From positions 1 to 64,000 of the forward strand of contig JANYES010000020.1 in NCBI GenBank assembly GCA_025362975.1: a stretch of DNA of 64,000 nt, given 5' to 3'. Made by a program: the position numbers and the translations under genes. This DNA comes from Alphaproteobacteria bacterium. GTDB lineage: Bacteria > Pseudomonadota > Alphaproteobacteria > Rickettsiales > SXRF01. This document shows positions 15,315-26,029 of this stretch, piece by piece. The notes beneath the pieces are model-generated. The model had not been told where the DNA came from, searched no databases, and was given only the letters and a program-made list of their open reading frames with translations. Numbering within the stretch: the stretch's first letter is position 1; the number at the start of each line of letters is the position of its first letter.

Positions 15315-16400
15315 ATGCCCACACGCCACGCGCTGCTTACACTTTTGCTACTGGCGTTACCGACGATGAGCTGCTCGCAACACGATCTGTTCGATTCGAA
15401 AGCCATCGAACAGCCTAAGATCACGCAGGTCACGCAGTCGACCCGCCGCCTCGCCTCGCTGCCACCGTCCAAAATGCCGCTGGTAGTCGCCGTCTATGAT
15501 TTTCAGGACCAGACCGGCCAGCTTAAGCCCAACAACACCTTCGCCGAGTATTCGCACGCCGTGACACAGGGCGGCCTTGCCCTTCTCAACAAAGCCCTGC
15601 TCAACGCAGGCAACGGCACGTGGTTCACCGTGGCCGAACGCGGCGGCCTCAAGGATTTGTTGCAGGAACGCCAGATCATCACCGCCATGCGCGAGCAGTA
15701 TAAAGCCCCCAACCAGCCCAACGTCGAGCGCCTGCCGCCGCTGCTCTTCTCAGGCATGCTCATCGAAGGCGGCATCGTCGGCTACGATTCCAACGTCGTC
15801 ACCGGCGGGGCCGGGGCCAATTATTTAGGCATCGGCGGCAACGTGACGCACCAGCGCGACATCGTCACCGTCGATTTGCGTGCTGTCAGCATCGCCAACG
15901 GGCAGGTCGTGCTCAGCGTGTCGTCTGAAAAAACCATTTACTCCACCGGCATCACTGGCAACGTGTTCAAATATGTCTCGCTCGACCATCTCCTCGAAGC
16001 CGAATCGGGCTTTACCATGAACGAACCGCCCCATCTCGCCGTGCGTCAGGCCATCGAAACCGCCGTCTATGAACTCATCATGGAAGGTGCGCGTAAAGGC
16101 ATCTGGCAATTCGCCGACCCGCAGGCGGGCAATCTCGCGCTCAACGATTACATGCAGCACTGGGAAGGTGCTAACATGGTTGCCCAGCCCGCGCTGATCT
16201 CGGCCGCACTCACCACTAACCCGCAACTGCCGCCCTCTTCCGTTCCCGCCGCCCAACCCATCAACGCCTCCGACCCGAAAGCTGAAAAACAGGCGATCAT
16301 CGGAAAAACCTCCGATTTCCTTTCCTCGGGCGACGCCAACGCACCCGCGGCAGCGCCTAATTCACAGTTCCCGCCCATTCCCGCCCCGATACGGCACTGA
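15315..16400 (+). CDS. csgG: CsgG curli secretion channel lipoprotein
   Basis: A 361-residue protein. The N-terminal signal ends near MSC (Cys 20), a weak lipobox. The CsgG core is unmistakable: VVAVYDFQDQTGQLKPNNTF, AVTQGGLALLNKALLNAG, WFTVAERGGLKDLLQERQII, FSGMLIEGGIVGYDSNVVTG, GIGGNVTHQRDIVTVDLRAV, and AVRQAIETAVYELIMEG. It forms the nonameric outer-membrane pore for curli subunits. About 80 extra C-terminal residues are low-complexity. No csgE, csgD or second curlin gene is in the window. Confidence 0.95.
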   Translation: MPTRHALLTLLLLALPTMSCSQHDLFDSKAIEQPKITQVTQSTRRLASLPPSKMPLVVAVYDFQDQTGQLKPNNTFAEYSHAVTQGGLALLNKALLNAGNGTWFTVAERGGLKDLLQERQIITAMREQYKAPNQPNVERLPPLLFSGMLIEGGIVGYDSNVVTGGAGANYLGIGGNVTHQRDIVTVDLRAVSIANGQVVLSVSSEKTIYSTGITGNVFKYVSLDHLLEAESGFTMNEPPHLAVRQAIETAVYELIMEGARKGIWQFADPQAGNLALNDYMQHWEGANMVAQPALISAALTTNPQLPPSSVPAAQPINASDPKAEKQAIIGKTSDFLSSGDANAPAAAPNSQFPPIPAPIRH

Positions 16401-16598
16401 CCTCCTAAACGCCGCATTCGCTTGAAGAAAAGCGCTACCGTGCTTATGCTCTCATTGATCTTTTACGGGGCTTGCGGCATGTATGCAGGCATGATTCGCG
16501 CCCACCCTACCTAATACTCGGTATTAAATGTCTTTTTACAATCCCGTGTTATAATTGAATAAACCGGCCTCACTTTACATGTAGTAAAACAGCAATTT
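16401..16598. other. Short gap after csgG
   Basis: A 198-bp gap with no ORF or strong hairpin. It should contain the promoter of the downstream two-domain regulator. Confidence 0.3.
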
Positions 16599-17687
16599 AT
16601 GGCACCTAAATTAACCGAACTTGAAAAGCCGTCGCTGCTGACGACAAGTTCGTTATTCGCCAAAATTAACATCGTGATCGCCGATGCGGACCACAAAGTG
16701 GCCGTGCTGGTCAAAAAAATCCTCGCCACGTTGGGCTGCAACCGCATCTTCATCGTCACCGACGGCAACGACGTGCTGCATCTGATGAAGGAAGAAAAGA
16801 TCGATGTCATCATCACCAACTGGGCGCTCAAAAATTTAAACGGCATCGAGCTGGCCACGCATCTGCGCCGCTCCCTCGACTCCCCCGACCGTATGATCCC
16901 CATCATCATGCTCACCGCCCGTAACGACCAGAAGGACATCTCGCAGGCCCGCGACGCTGGCATCACCGAATACCTCGTCAAACCCTTCTCCAGAAAAACC
17001 TTGCTAGAACGCCTCTACGCCATCGTCGAAGAGCCCCGCAGCTTCATCCTGTGCGAAAGCTTCGTCGGCCCAGACCGCCGCCGCGTCAGCTCCTTCACCT
17101 TGCCGCCCGACCCCGACACCAACCGCACCTATTTCGAGCGCCGCCCGCCGATCATCGTACCCAAGGAACAGCTCAAGCAGATCGTCTTCGACGACACGCC
17201 GCGCATGATCATGCCGGATTATTCCATGAAGAAAAAAATCGGCCTCGAAGTGCCCGTCGAGCTGCTCATCAACCCGATGACCGTCTCACATTCTGACGAC
17301 GAGCTGCAAAAGATGCAGGAAGAGTTTTTAAAAACCATCATGAAGGACGTCGAGCAGCTCGAAACGTCCTATCAGATACTGATCACCAGCCCCGACAACG
17401 CGCGCGAACTGATCGCTCGCATTCAGGAAGCCGCCGAGTCGGTCAAAGCCCGCGCTGGTATTTTTGGCTACGTGCGCGCCACGGAAGTGGCCAACCAGCT
17501 TTCCAATTTCTGCCGCCGCTATTACGACCGCGAAAACAAATACCACCTCATCATTTTAGAAAAACACATCCAGACCATCTCGGCCATTTTCGCCAATAAA
17601 ATTACCGGCGACGGCGGCGAAACCGGCAAGGAGCTGATGCGCGACCTTGCACGCCTCATCCAGAAATATTTAAAGCGGCCGGAGTAG
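16599..17687 (+). CDS. Receiver plus HPt-like protein with both phosphoacceptors replaced
   Basis: A 362-residue protein. A CheY-like receiver covers about 22-145, with acidic residues in IADADHK, Thr in MLTAR and LVKPF. The phosphoacceptor position (usually Asp in a TDW context) reads ITNW, so it is Asn 74. A linker with GPDRRR and FERRPP, seen in alphaproteobacterial receiver proteins, follows. The C-terminal 120 residues resemble an HPt-like helical domain (IQEAAESVKARAGIFGY). Glu 280 sits where this family normally has the phospho-His. It probably works by protein binding rather than phosphotransfer. It is monocistronic and converges on glnD. Confidence 0.75.
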   Translation: MAPKLTELEKPSLLTTSSLFAKINIVIADADHKVAVLVKKILATLGCNRIFIVTDGNDVLHLMKEEKIDVIITNWALKNLNGIELATHLRRSLDSPDRMIPIIMLTARNDQKDISQARDAGITEYLVKPFSRKTLLERLYAIVEEPRSFILCESFVGPDRRRVSSFTLPPDPDTNRTYFERRPPIIVPKEQLKQIVFDDTPRMIMPDYSMKKKIGLEVPVELLINPMTVSHSDDELQKMQEEFLKTIMKDVEQLETSYQILITSPDNARELIARIQEAAESVKARAGIFGYVRATEVANQLSNFCRRYYDRENKYHLIILEKHIQTISAIFANKITGDGGETGKELMRDLARLIQKYLKRPE

Positions 17688-17690
17688 CCG

Positions 17691-20405
17691 CTAATCGCGC
17701 TGCGATACCACTTTCAACAACGCTTCACGCACCTGCTTGAGCTTGGTATCGTGTCCGATTTTCATGCCAAACACGTCCTTCACGTAAAATACGTCAGCGA
17801 CCTGCGAGCCGTAGGTCGTGATATGCGCCGTGGCAATCGACAAGCCGAGTTCGGCGATGGCTTTCGTCACCTGATACAGCAGCCCCGGCCTGTCCTGCCC
17901 GGTCAGTTCAATCACGCTGCAAATGTTGCTCGCGTTGTTTTCGATGAACACCTGCCCCGGCACGGGCAGCGCATGCAGGCTGGCATTGCCGTAGGATTTC
18001 ACGCGTTTTTCAAACGACTCGCCGAGATCCAACTCGCCCGATAAAGCTTGTTCCATATACACCGACATTTTCGCCATGCGGTCCGGCCGGTCGAACACCT
18101 GTCCGGTCACATCCTGCACCTGAAACACATCGACGATCATGCCGTTTTTCAGCGTAAAAATTTTCGCCGTAATAATATTCGCCCCCGACAGCGCCATCGC
18201 GCCGGCGATCTTCGAGAACAGACCCTGCTGGTCCTGCGTCGCCACAATGATTTCGGTCACGGAACGTTCGTAATCGTGATACGTGTCCACCAGCAGCGGC
18301 AGCGGCATCGTGCGTGCCTGTCGCATCATGCGCGCGGTCACCGCGTGGCGCGCAAGGTCCAGATTGGCCCAGAAATTATGGTTGCCCTGCTCCATGTAAT
18401 CGTTGATGTCATCGGCCGTCCAGCCGGGCAGGCGCTTGAGCAGATCCTCGCGGAACTGTCCTGTCTGGTTGCTTTTCATCGCCACTTCGCCCGTGCCCAT
18501 GCACTGCTCGGCGCGCCGGTACAGCTCTCGCAAAAGCTCCGCTTTCCACGCATTCCACGCCGTCGGCCCCACCGCCCGGATATCCGCCACGGTGAGTACG
18601 AGCAACAGTTTCAAACGCTCCGGCGTGCGCACCAGCGACACGAAATCGAGTATCGTTTTCCCATCGTCTATATCGCGTTTAAACGCCGTGTTTGAAAACA
18701 GCAAATGATAGCGCACCAGCCACGCGCAGGTTTCGATTTCATCCTGCTCAAACCCGAAGCGCGCCGCCAAGCGCTCCACCACTTTCTCTCCCAATTCCGA
18801 ATGGTCCCCGCGTCTGCCCTTCGCGATATCGTGGCAGAACAGCGACAGATACAGCACCCGGCGCATGAACACGCGGTCCATGATGCTCGACACCACCGGC
18901 ACTTCCTTGCGCAGCTCGCCTTTTTCAATGCTGTATAAAATCCCCATCGCCACCAGCGTATGCTCGTCGACGGTGAACACGTGGTACATGTTGAACTGCG
19001 TCTGCCCGATAATGCGCCCGAAATCCGGGATGAAATTCCCCAGCACCCCCGAATCGCTCATGCGCTTCAGCGCGATCTCCGGCTCGTCGCCGAGCAGGAT
19101 TTCCATAAACAGCGCATTGGCGCGCGCGTTGTGGCGCATCTCGTCATCCACCAGATGCAGGCTGCGCCCGATAAGCTGCAACGCATGCGGATGGATGTCG
19201 AGCGCATATTGCTGCGCCACACGAAACAGCTCCACCATCAGCACCGGGTTATGCTCGAACGCCGCCTCGCTGCGCACGGATAATCGCTGCCCGTCCAGTT
19301 TAAACGCGCCCAGCTTCCACGGCATATGCCACAGCCACGCCAGTGATTTCTTAGGTTTTCGTTTTTTTTCTTCTTCCAGCAGCGCGCAGAACACACGCGT
19401 CATGCTACCCACCGTGCGCACCGCCACGAAATAGCGGCGCATGAAACGCGAAATCGAATGGTTCGGCGACGGATGCTTAAACCCCATCGCCTCGGCAAGC
19501 GCTTGCTGGCGGTCGAAGGTGAGCCGGTCCTCGCAACGCCCGGCGATGTAATGCAGATACACGCGCACGCGGTTTAAAAACTGCCTCGCCTGATCGAAAG
19601 TTTTGTATTCATCCGCCGTCAGCAGTTGCATGCCCACCAGATCGGAAATCGCGTCGATCGGATAAATATACCGTGCCATCCACCATAGCGTGTGCAAATC
19701 GCGCAAGCCCCCCTTGCCTTCCTTCACGTTCGGCTCCAGCATGTAGCGCGATTCGCCGAATTTTTGCAGCCGCGTATCGCGCTCGGCGAGTTTGGCTTCG
19801 ACGAATTCCAGCTCCGAGCCTTCCACCAGATCTTCCTTGAAGCGTTTCCACATCGACTCGAATACTGTTTTATCCCCCGCAATAAATCGCGCGTCGAGCA
19901 TGTTGGTGCGGATGGTGATGTCTTCTTTGGCTTTATTCAGCGTGTCGTCGACATCGCGGTGGGCCTGCCCCACTTTCAGCCCTAAATCCCATAGGATATA
20001 GAGAATCGATTCAGCCGCCTTGCCCGCATCTTTGGAATGCTTCGCATCATACAAAAACACAAGGTCGATATCCGAATATGGAAACAATTCCTGCCGCCCG
20101 TAACCGCCCACGGCAAGGATGGAAATCCCCGACACCTGCCTCGGCGCATAAAACTCGAACAACGCGCCGAGCAACGTATCCATCGCGCGCGAATAGCTAT
20201 CGAGCATGCGCCGACTGTCGCCCTTGCCGGGCGCGGCCCCCATGAACGCCGTTTTGATTTCCTCGCGCTGTTTATCCAGCCATGTTTTGCAGATGGCGAG
20301 CACTTTCGCCTTGAGCAGTTTCTTGTCGCCACCGCGCAGTTCTTCCAGCGCCATTTTCAGGGTATGGGCATCGGGTTCGGGTTTTTTTACGGTGGATTTG
20401 GACAT
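17691..20405 (-). CDS. glnD: PII uridylyltransferase / uridylyl-removing enzyme
   Basis: A 904-residue bifunctional nitrogen sensor that adds UMP to PII protein at low glutamine and removes it at high glutamine. Domain order is standard: nucleotidyltransferase near residues 95-120 (GGYGRQELFPYSDIDLVFLY), a GlnD helical region (EGKGGLRDLHTLWW), the HD hydrolase domain (HTLVAMGILYSIEKG, SLFCHDIAKGRRGDHSELG), and two C-terminal ACT domains (VTEIIVATQDQQGLFSKIAG and VIELTGQDRPGLLYQVTKAI). All catalytic motifs seem intact. No PII or glnA gene is in the window. Confidence 0.97.
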   Translation of the reverse strand: MSKSTVKKPEPDAHTLKMALEELRGGDKKLLKAKVLAICKTWLDKQREEIKTAFMGAAPGKGDSRRMLDSYSRAMDTLLGALFEFYAPRQVSGISILAVGGYGRQELFPYSDIDLVFLYDAKHSKDAGKAAESILYILWDLGLKVGQAHRDVDDTLNKAKEDITIRTNMLDARFIAGDKTVFESMWKRFKEDLVEGSELEFVEAKLAERDTRLQKFGESRYMLEPNVKEGKGGLRDLHTLWWMARYIYPIDAISDLVGMQLLTADEYKTFDQARQFLNRVRVYLHYIAGRCEDRLTFDRQQALAEAMGFKHPSPNHSISRFMRRYFVAVRTVGSMTRVFCALLEEEKKRKPKKSLAWLWHMPWKLGAFKLDGQRLSVRSEAAFEHNPVLMVELFRVAQQYALDIHPHALQLIGRSLHLVDDEMRHNARANALFMEILLGDEPEIALKRMSDSGVLGNFIPDFGRIIGQTQFNMYHVFTVDEHTLVAMGILYSIEKGELRKEVPVVSSIMDRVFMRRVLYLSLFCHDIAKGRRGDHSELGEKVVERLAARFGFEQDEIETCAWLVRYHLLFSNTAFKRDIDDGKTILDFVSLVRTPERLKLLLVLTVADIRAVGPTAWNAWKAELLRELYRRAEQCMGTGEVAMKSNQTGQFREDLLKRLPGWTADDINDYMEQGNHNFWANLDLARHAVTARMMRQARTMPLPLLVDTYHDYERSVTEIIVATQDQQGLFSKIAGAMALSGANIITAKIFTLKNGMIVDVFQVQDVTGQVFDRPDRMAKMSVYMEQALSGELDLGESFEKRVKSYGNASLHALPVPGQVFIENNASNICSVIELTGQDRPGLLYQVTKAIAELGLSIATAHITTYGSQVADVFYVKDVFGMKIGHDTKLKQVREALLKVVSQRD

Positions 20406-20487
20406 AGCCCTATTCTAAACCCTTCCGGGCGCAGTTCCAGCAGATATTATGGTTGATCTGGGCGATAAATACGCCGAAAATCGCGCC

Positions 20488-21396
20488 ATGAAGCAATTAT
20501 CCGACACTGCGGCTGCGATTGCCATCATGCTGGTGGCCATGATGTGCTTTTCGGCGATGAATATCGCCATCCGCATTTTGGCGAAAACCATGCCGTCGAC
20601 AGAGATGGTGCTGCTGCGCAATCTCGTAAGTCTCGGCGTCATCATTGTCTGGGAAACCCTGCGCACCCGCGCCCGCCCCACCTTCCCCACCACCCGAATC
20701 AAGGGCCATTTCTGGCGCGCGAGTGTCGGCATCGTCGCGATGGAGTTATGGTTCCACGCCGTCACCTTGCTACCGCTCACACTTGCCACGGCGCTGAGTT
20801 TCACCACGCCGATTTTCTCCACTATTTTCGCCATAATCTTTCTCGGCGAAAAAGCGGGGCTTCGCCGCTGGAGCGCCATCGCCATCGGGTTTTTAGGCGT
20901 GCTCATCATCCTGCGCCCCGGCACCGGAAGCATCGGCGCGGACGCGCTGTTCGTCATCGCGTCGTCGATGATGATGGCGGTTGCCGGCGTGCTGGTCAAA
21001 ACGCTGTCGCGCACGGAAAAGCCCGAAACCATCGTGTTTTACATGGCGCTGTTCATGGTGCCGTGGTCGGCCCCGCTGGCGATCATGAACTGGCACGGTG
21101 TCACCGCGCGTGAGTTGTGGTTGCTGCTCTGGGTCGCTATCACCTCCACGGGCGCGCATCTGCTGATGGCGCGCGCCTATAAGCGCGCCGACATGGTGCT
21201 GCTGATGCCGTTCGATTTCTCCCGTCTCGTTTTCACTGCGCTAATGGCTTACGTCATCTTCGGTGAAACCTTAGATTCCGCCACCGTCACTGGCTCGCTC
21301 ATCATCGTCGCCAGCACCGTCTACATCGCCCACCGCGAAGCGCGGCTGCGCCGGGTGGTCGCCCTGGAAGCGCTCAGGGAAGCCGAAACACAATAA
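20488..21396 (+). CDS. DMT-superfamily (EamA) exporter
   Basis: About 302 residues from the ATG at 20488; an ATG at 20449 is also in frame. There are ten hydrophobic segments in two EamA repeats. The first includes MMCFSAMNIAIRILAKTMPS and FTTPIFSTIFAIIFLGE; the second VLVKTLSRTEKPETIVFYMA and the closing YVIFGETLD. This family exports metabolites or amino acids; the substrate is not readable. It is divergent from glnD with an 82-bp gap. Confidence 0.85.
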   Translation: MKQLSDTAAAIAIMLVAMMCFSAMNIAIRILAKTMPSTEMVLLRNLVSLGVIIVWETLRTRARPTFPTTRIKGHFWRASVGIVAMELWFHAVTLLPLTLATALSFTTPIFSTIFAIIFLGEKAGLRRWSAIAIGFLGVLIILRPGTGSIGADALFVIASSMMMAVAGVLVKTLSRTEKPETIVFYMALFMVPWSAPLAIMNWHGVTARELWLLLWVAITSTGAHLLMARAYKRADMVLLMPFDFSRLVFTALMAYVIFGETLDSATVTGSLIIVASTVYIAHREARLRRVVALEALREAETQ

Positions 21397-21530
21397 CAAG
21401 CGAATATATAAAAAATTATACATCTACTATTTAGAAAATTGCCGCTTAAAATGCGTGCGCTTATGCGTTGACTTTAATTTATTGCCGCATGTCGAGTCGC
21501 TCGCAAAACCGACGCGTCCGGCATGCAGCT

Positions 21531-22676
21531 TTAACGGCTCTTTCCCGCCACGTGCTGCTGTAACGTCTCCACCAATCCCACACGCTTCTTCGCATCGTCC
21601 CCGTTGATTTCCTGCGCGGCCAACTTGTGCTTGGCCGACGCCTTAAGCGTCATCGCAAGCGCATCGTGCGGCACTACGTGCTGGCGGCTGGCAAGCTGCG
21701 GCGCATACATCTGCGCGACATCTTCGAAACGTTTCGCCATGATCGGATAGTCCTGCGCATTGGGCAGCTTGCTCACGCCCGCCGAGCAGTCGACGGCGGT
21801 AACAAGCGCGCCTGCGGCTTCCAGCTGGCGCTGCATTTCCGGCACGTGCACCGCGCCTAAAATCGCCACGCAGGATTTCTTTTTTTCCTGCGCGATGTCG
21901 GCCACGGCCTTCACCATCGCGATTTCGAATTTCGGATCGAACACCAGTTTTTCATCCATCGCACCGCCATCGGTCGGCGTGACTTTTTTACGTTCCATGT
22001 GCAGCGGATCCGCGCCGTGGAATCGCATGCCGAGGTATTTGCCCTGCATCATGGCAATAAAATCGTTCGGCATTTCGATTTTCTGCTGCAGGCGGAATAT
22101 TTTCTTGTGCGGCTGCGCGCTTAAATCGGGAATCATCTGACTGATATTGACAAACGCCGCCTCGTCTTTACCCATGCCGTCGGTTTTAATGCGCACCGGC
22201 CCTTTTTCCATGCGGTCCATGCGCGTGCGCGCCTTGGCGTCGATACCGCGCACGCCTGGGCCGTCCTGTTCGATCAACGCGTCTTCAATGCCGAGGCGCG
22301 AGGCGATGTCGGTAATCATCAGATCCGCAATCAGCGAGTTGCGGTTATTGTGCACTTCGGCGGCGAGGATGATCAGCGGTTTTTGCGCTTTATCGGCGGC
22401 GTCTTTCGCATTTTTGAGATGCGTGTACAGCTCGACATATTGCTTATCGACCACGTCCTGCGTCAGCGGCGCCGACGGCAATTGCAGTTCGATATCGTCT
22501 TCCGCCACCGGCGCTTTTTTACCCAGCAGATAATAACCCGCCGCAATCCCCGCACCGCCCACCAGCGCAGCGATTGCCGCATCCCTGCGGCTCGGCATCC
22601 ACGATCCTGATTCCGGCGTCGCCGGGGGCATTTTTTTTGGCGGCTGTAGATCGCCCTGGTTTTTGCGTTTGCTCAT
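21531..22676 (-). CDS. Membrane-anchored protein with TIKI/ChaN/EreA-like motifs
   Basis: A 381-residue protein. After a Pro-rich cytoplasmic start, one membrane segment lies at about 33-50 (AAIAALVGGAGIAAGYYLLG). The outer part has LIILAAEVHNNRNSLIADLM near residue 95 and, near the end, CVAILGAVHVPEMQRQL. A Glu-x-His early and a Gly-x-x-His late are the paired motifs of the EreA/ChaN/TraB (TIKI) fold, which includes proteases and haem-binding proteins. This assignment is an inference from two motifs. It lies 10 bases after dctA on the same strand. Confidence 0.5.
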   Translation of the reverse strand: MSKRKNQGDLQPPKKMPPATPESGSWMPSRRDAAIAALVGGAGIAAGYYLLGKKAPVAEDDIELQLPSAPLTQDVVDKQYVELYTHLKNAKDAADKAQKPLIILAAEVHNNRNSLIADLMITDIASRLGIEDALIEQDGPGVRGIDAKARTRMDRMEKGPVRIKTDGMGKDEAAFVNISQMIPDLSAQPHKKIFRLQQKIEMPNDFIAMMQGKYLGMRFHGADPLHMERKKVTPTDGGAMDEKLVFDPKFEIAMVKAVADIAQEKKKSCVAILGAVHVPEMQRQLEAAGALVTAVDCSAGVSKLPNAQDYPIMAKRFEDVAQMYAPQLASRQHVVPHDALAMTLKASAKHKLAAQEINGDDAKKRVGLVETLQQHVAGKSR

Positions 22677-22686
22677 TGTGGCATCT

Positions 22687-24003
22687 TTACAGCGGTTTCA
22701 GCACCGCTTCAACTCGTCCCGACAGCACGGCTTGCGCCTTGTTGTGGTCGAGTTCGTTTTCCCATTTGGCCAGCATCACCGTGGTCATACCATTGCCGAT
22801 TAGGTTGATGATGGCGCGCCCCGTCGACATGAAGCGGTCGATGGCGAAGATCAACTGCAAGCCCACTTCAAGGCTCGGTTCCGGCATCAGATTCATCGAC
22901 GACATCGTCGCCGCCAGCACGAGGAACGCGCTGCCCGTCACCCCCGCCGCGCCCTTAGATGTGACCAGCAACACAGCAAGCAACGTCATCTGCTGCCAGA
23001 AGGAAATCGGCGTGCCGGTTGCATAGGTGATGAACAACGCGCCCATCGTGAAATAGATGCACGAGCCGACAAGGTTAAACGAATACCCGGCCGGAATCAC
23101 CAGCCCCACCACCGGCTTTGAACAGCCCAGCGCCACCAGCTTTTCCATCATGCGCGGCAGCACGGTTTCCGAAGACGCCGTGCCCAGCACGATCAGCAAT
23201 TCTTCGCGGATGTATTTGAGGAATTGCCACGTGCTTAAGTGGCAATAATAACGCATCACCGGCGCTAGCACGACGAGGATAAAAACTGCGCCCGTCGCGT
23301 AAAACAGCAAGATCAATTCGCCCAGATCCTTCAGCGACCCGACACCGAATTTACCGACCGTATACGCCATCGCGCCGAACGCGCCGATGGGGGCGACCTT
23401 GGTGATAAGATCGACCATTTTGAACAGTACGTGCGAGAAGGATTCGATCACCTCAATCACCGCTTTGGCTTTATGCGAACCGACTGCCGCCAAGGCCCAT
23501 GCGAACAAAATCGCGACCACCAGCACTTGCAGGATTTCGCCTTCGGAAAACGCGCTCACCAAGGTGTTGGGAATCATGCCCATCAGGAAGTCAGTCGTCG
23601 AATGCATGGCGGCACCCGCATGCTGCATTTTTTCGTGCACGGCGGTGGTGTCCACGGAACCGGCGTCAATGTGCAGATTTGAACCGGGCTTGTAAAATTC
23701 CACCAGCACCCAGCCGATGATCAGCGCCAGCGTGGTGGTGATTTCAAACACCAGCAGCGCTTTAGCGCCCACGCGCCCGACCTGTTTCATGTTGCCCATG
23801 CCCGCGATGCCCGACACCATCGTGCAGAAAATAATCGGCGCGATGAGCATTTTGATCAGCTTGATGAACGCGTCCCCGAGCGGTTTCATCTCTACCGCCG
23901 ATTTCGGCGCGACCATGCCCCAGACGATGCCGATGATGATGGCAACGATCACCTGGAAGAACAGGCCCTTGTAAAACGGTTTATTGGCGGTATCGGCAGT
24001 CAT
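22687..24003 (-). CDS. dctA: C4-dicarboxylate:cation symporter (DctA/GltP family)
   Basis: A 438-residue inner-membrane transporter of the dicarboxylate/amino acid:cation symporter (DAACS) family. Signature stretches: GDAFIKLIKMLIAPIIFCTM, VSGIAGM, the serine-rich hairpin region (LGTASSETVLPRMMEKL), PAGYSFNLVGSCIYF and GAAGVTGSAFLVLAATMSSM. It imports succinate, fumarate or malate, or glutamate/aspartate; DctA is favoured by overall resemblance. The TIKI-like gene follows it closely. Confidence 0.88.
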   Translation of the reverse strand: MTADTANKPFYKGLFFQVIVAIIIGIVWGMVAPKSAVEMKPLGDAFIKLIKMLIAPIIFCTMVSGIAGMGNMKQVGRVGAKALLVFEITTTLALIIGWVLVEFYKPGSNLHIDAGSVDTTAVHEKMQHAGAAMHSTTDFLMGMIPNTLVSAFSEGEILQVLVVAILFAWALAAVGSHKAKAVIEVIESFSHVLFKMVDLITKVAPIGAFGAMAYTVGKFGVGSLKDLGELILLFYATGAVFILVVLAPVMRYYCHLSTWQFLKYIREELLIVLGTASSETVLPRMMEKLVALGCSKPVVGLVIPAGYSFNLVGSCIYFTMGALFITYATGTPISFWQQMTLLAVLLVTSKGAAGVTGSAFLVLAATMSSMNLMPEPSLEVGLQLIFAIDRFMSTGRAIINLIGNGMTTVMLAKWENELDHNKAQAVLSGRVEAVLKPL

Positions 24004-24182
24004 TGGTCTCGTCCCGGTCGTTTATTGGTTAATTTTTTTGCAGACCAGTGTTTTAAGGGAAAACCGCCTCCTTGACCACCACAAAATGGGGGCACCCGCC
24101 CCGGGGGATTTTTTAGGGGGATGGAGCGCGTGGTGATGGCGGCCTAACCTATTGATAGACTGCACTCGATTTGCTTTGGTGG

Positions 24183-24700
24183 CTATTTCTGAAGTCCGGC
24201 GGCTTCCTGCCGTTTTTTGAGGCTCTTGGCAGCCGAGACGGCGGCGCTTTCCATCTTCGTCATGCCCGTGCCTTCGCGCTCGGGCTTTTCGTCGTTAAAC
24301 TTCGTATCTTTATCGAACATGAAGCGCGGGTCTTCGGGCACGAACATGGTGTAGCCCACCAAATTGGTGAGCACGCCAACATAGGCCTGCGTCAAATCGA
24401 CACCGGAAAAATCCAGCCCGGTGAAGATATCGCGCAGCTGGGTCACGTCGCCGACCACTTTAGCGCCCGGCTCCAGCACTTCGGCGAGCTTGATGCGCTC
24501 GCCTACCAGCGGATTGACGCGTTGGTGCAGCTTGCGGATGTCATCGGGCGTGAACATGTTACTTTTTTTGAAATCGGCCAGCACTTTTTCGTATTGCTTG
24601 CTGTGGTCGCGCTCTTTTTCGCTCGCGTCTTTATCGGCAGCGGTAGCATCCGTGCCATCCGCCTTGCCACGCTTGAGCTTTTTAGTTTTATCCGGAGCCA

Positions 24701-24701
<1 letters not shown>
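24183..24701 (-). CDS. Hypothetical protein coupled to glpX
   Basis: A 172-residue hydrophilic protein. The ATG overlaps the glpX stop as TAATG, so translation is coupled. The N-terminal 35 residues are Lys/Asp-rich and probably disordered (KTKKLKRGKADGTDATAADK). The rest is likely globular: MFTPDDIRKLHQRVNPLVGE, VGDVTQLRDIFTGLDFSGVD, TNLVGYTMFVPEDPRFMFDK. No family is recognised and no membrane segment is seen. The coupling hints at a link to sugar-phosphate metabolism, but that is speculation. Confidence 0.65.
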
Positions 24702-25744
<1,043 letters not shown>

Positions 25745-25774
25745 ACGGTTTTCCCGGTTGATTTTGTAAGGCAC

Positions 25775-26029
25775 TAGCTATGCTCCGTCAGCCCCGGCGG
25801 GTCAAGTTTTTTTACGCTTTAGCGCGGCAAATCAGGGCTCGGATGCAAAAGTTACCAGCATGGGAGAATTTAAGGTTTCGCAGTAAAAAATTGATTAATA
25901 AAGGCATATTAGGTAAGTTTTACAAATGCTGCGCGAAGCGTTCACCAAGGACCAAGCGTCAAGCATTCCGGCCTTATGCCCCCGCGATAATTATAAAAAA
26001 AGCGTCCATACCGACCGTCTCGGTGGGCG
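25775..26029. other. Gap between glpX and hom
   Basis: A 255-bp stretch, AT-richer than its flanks, with no supportable gene on either strand. It should carry the glpX promoter, read leftwards. I see no strong terminator for hom. Confidence 0.3.
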
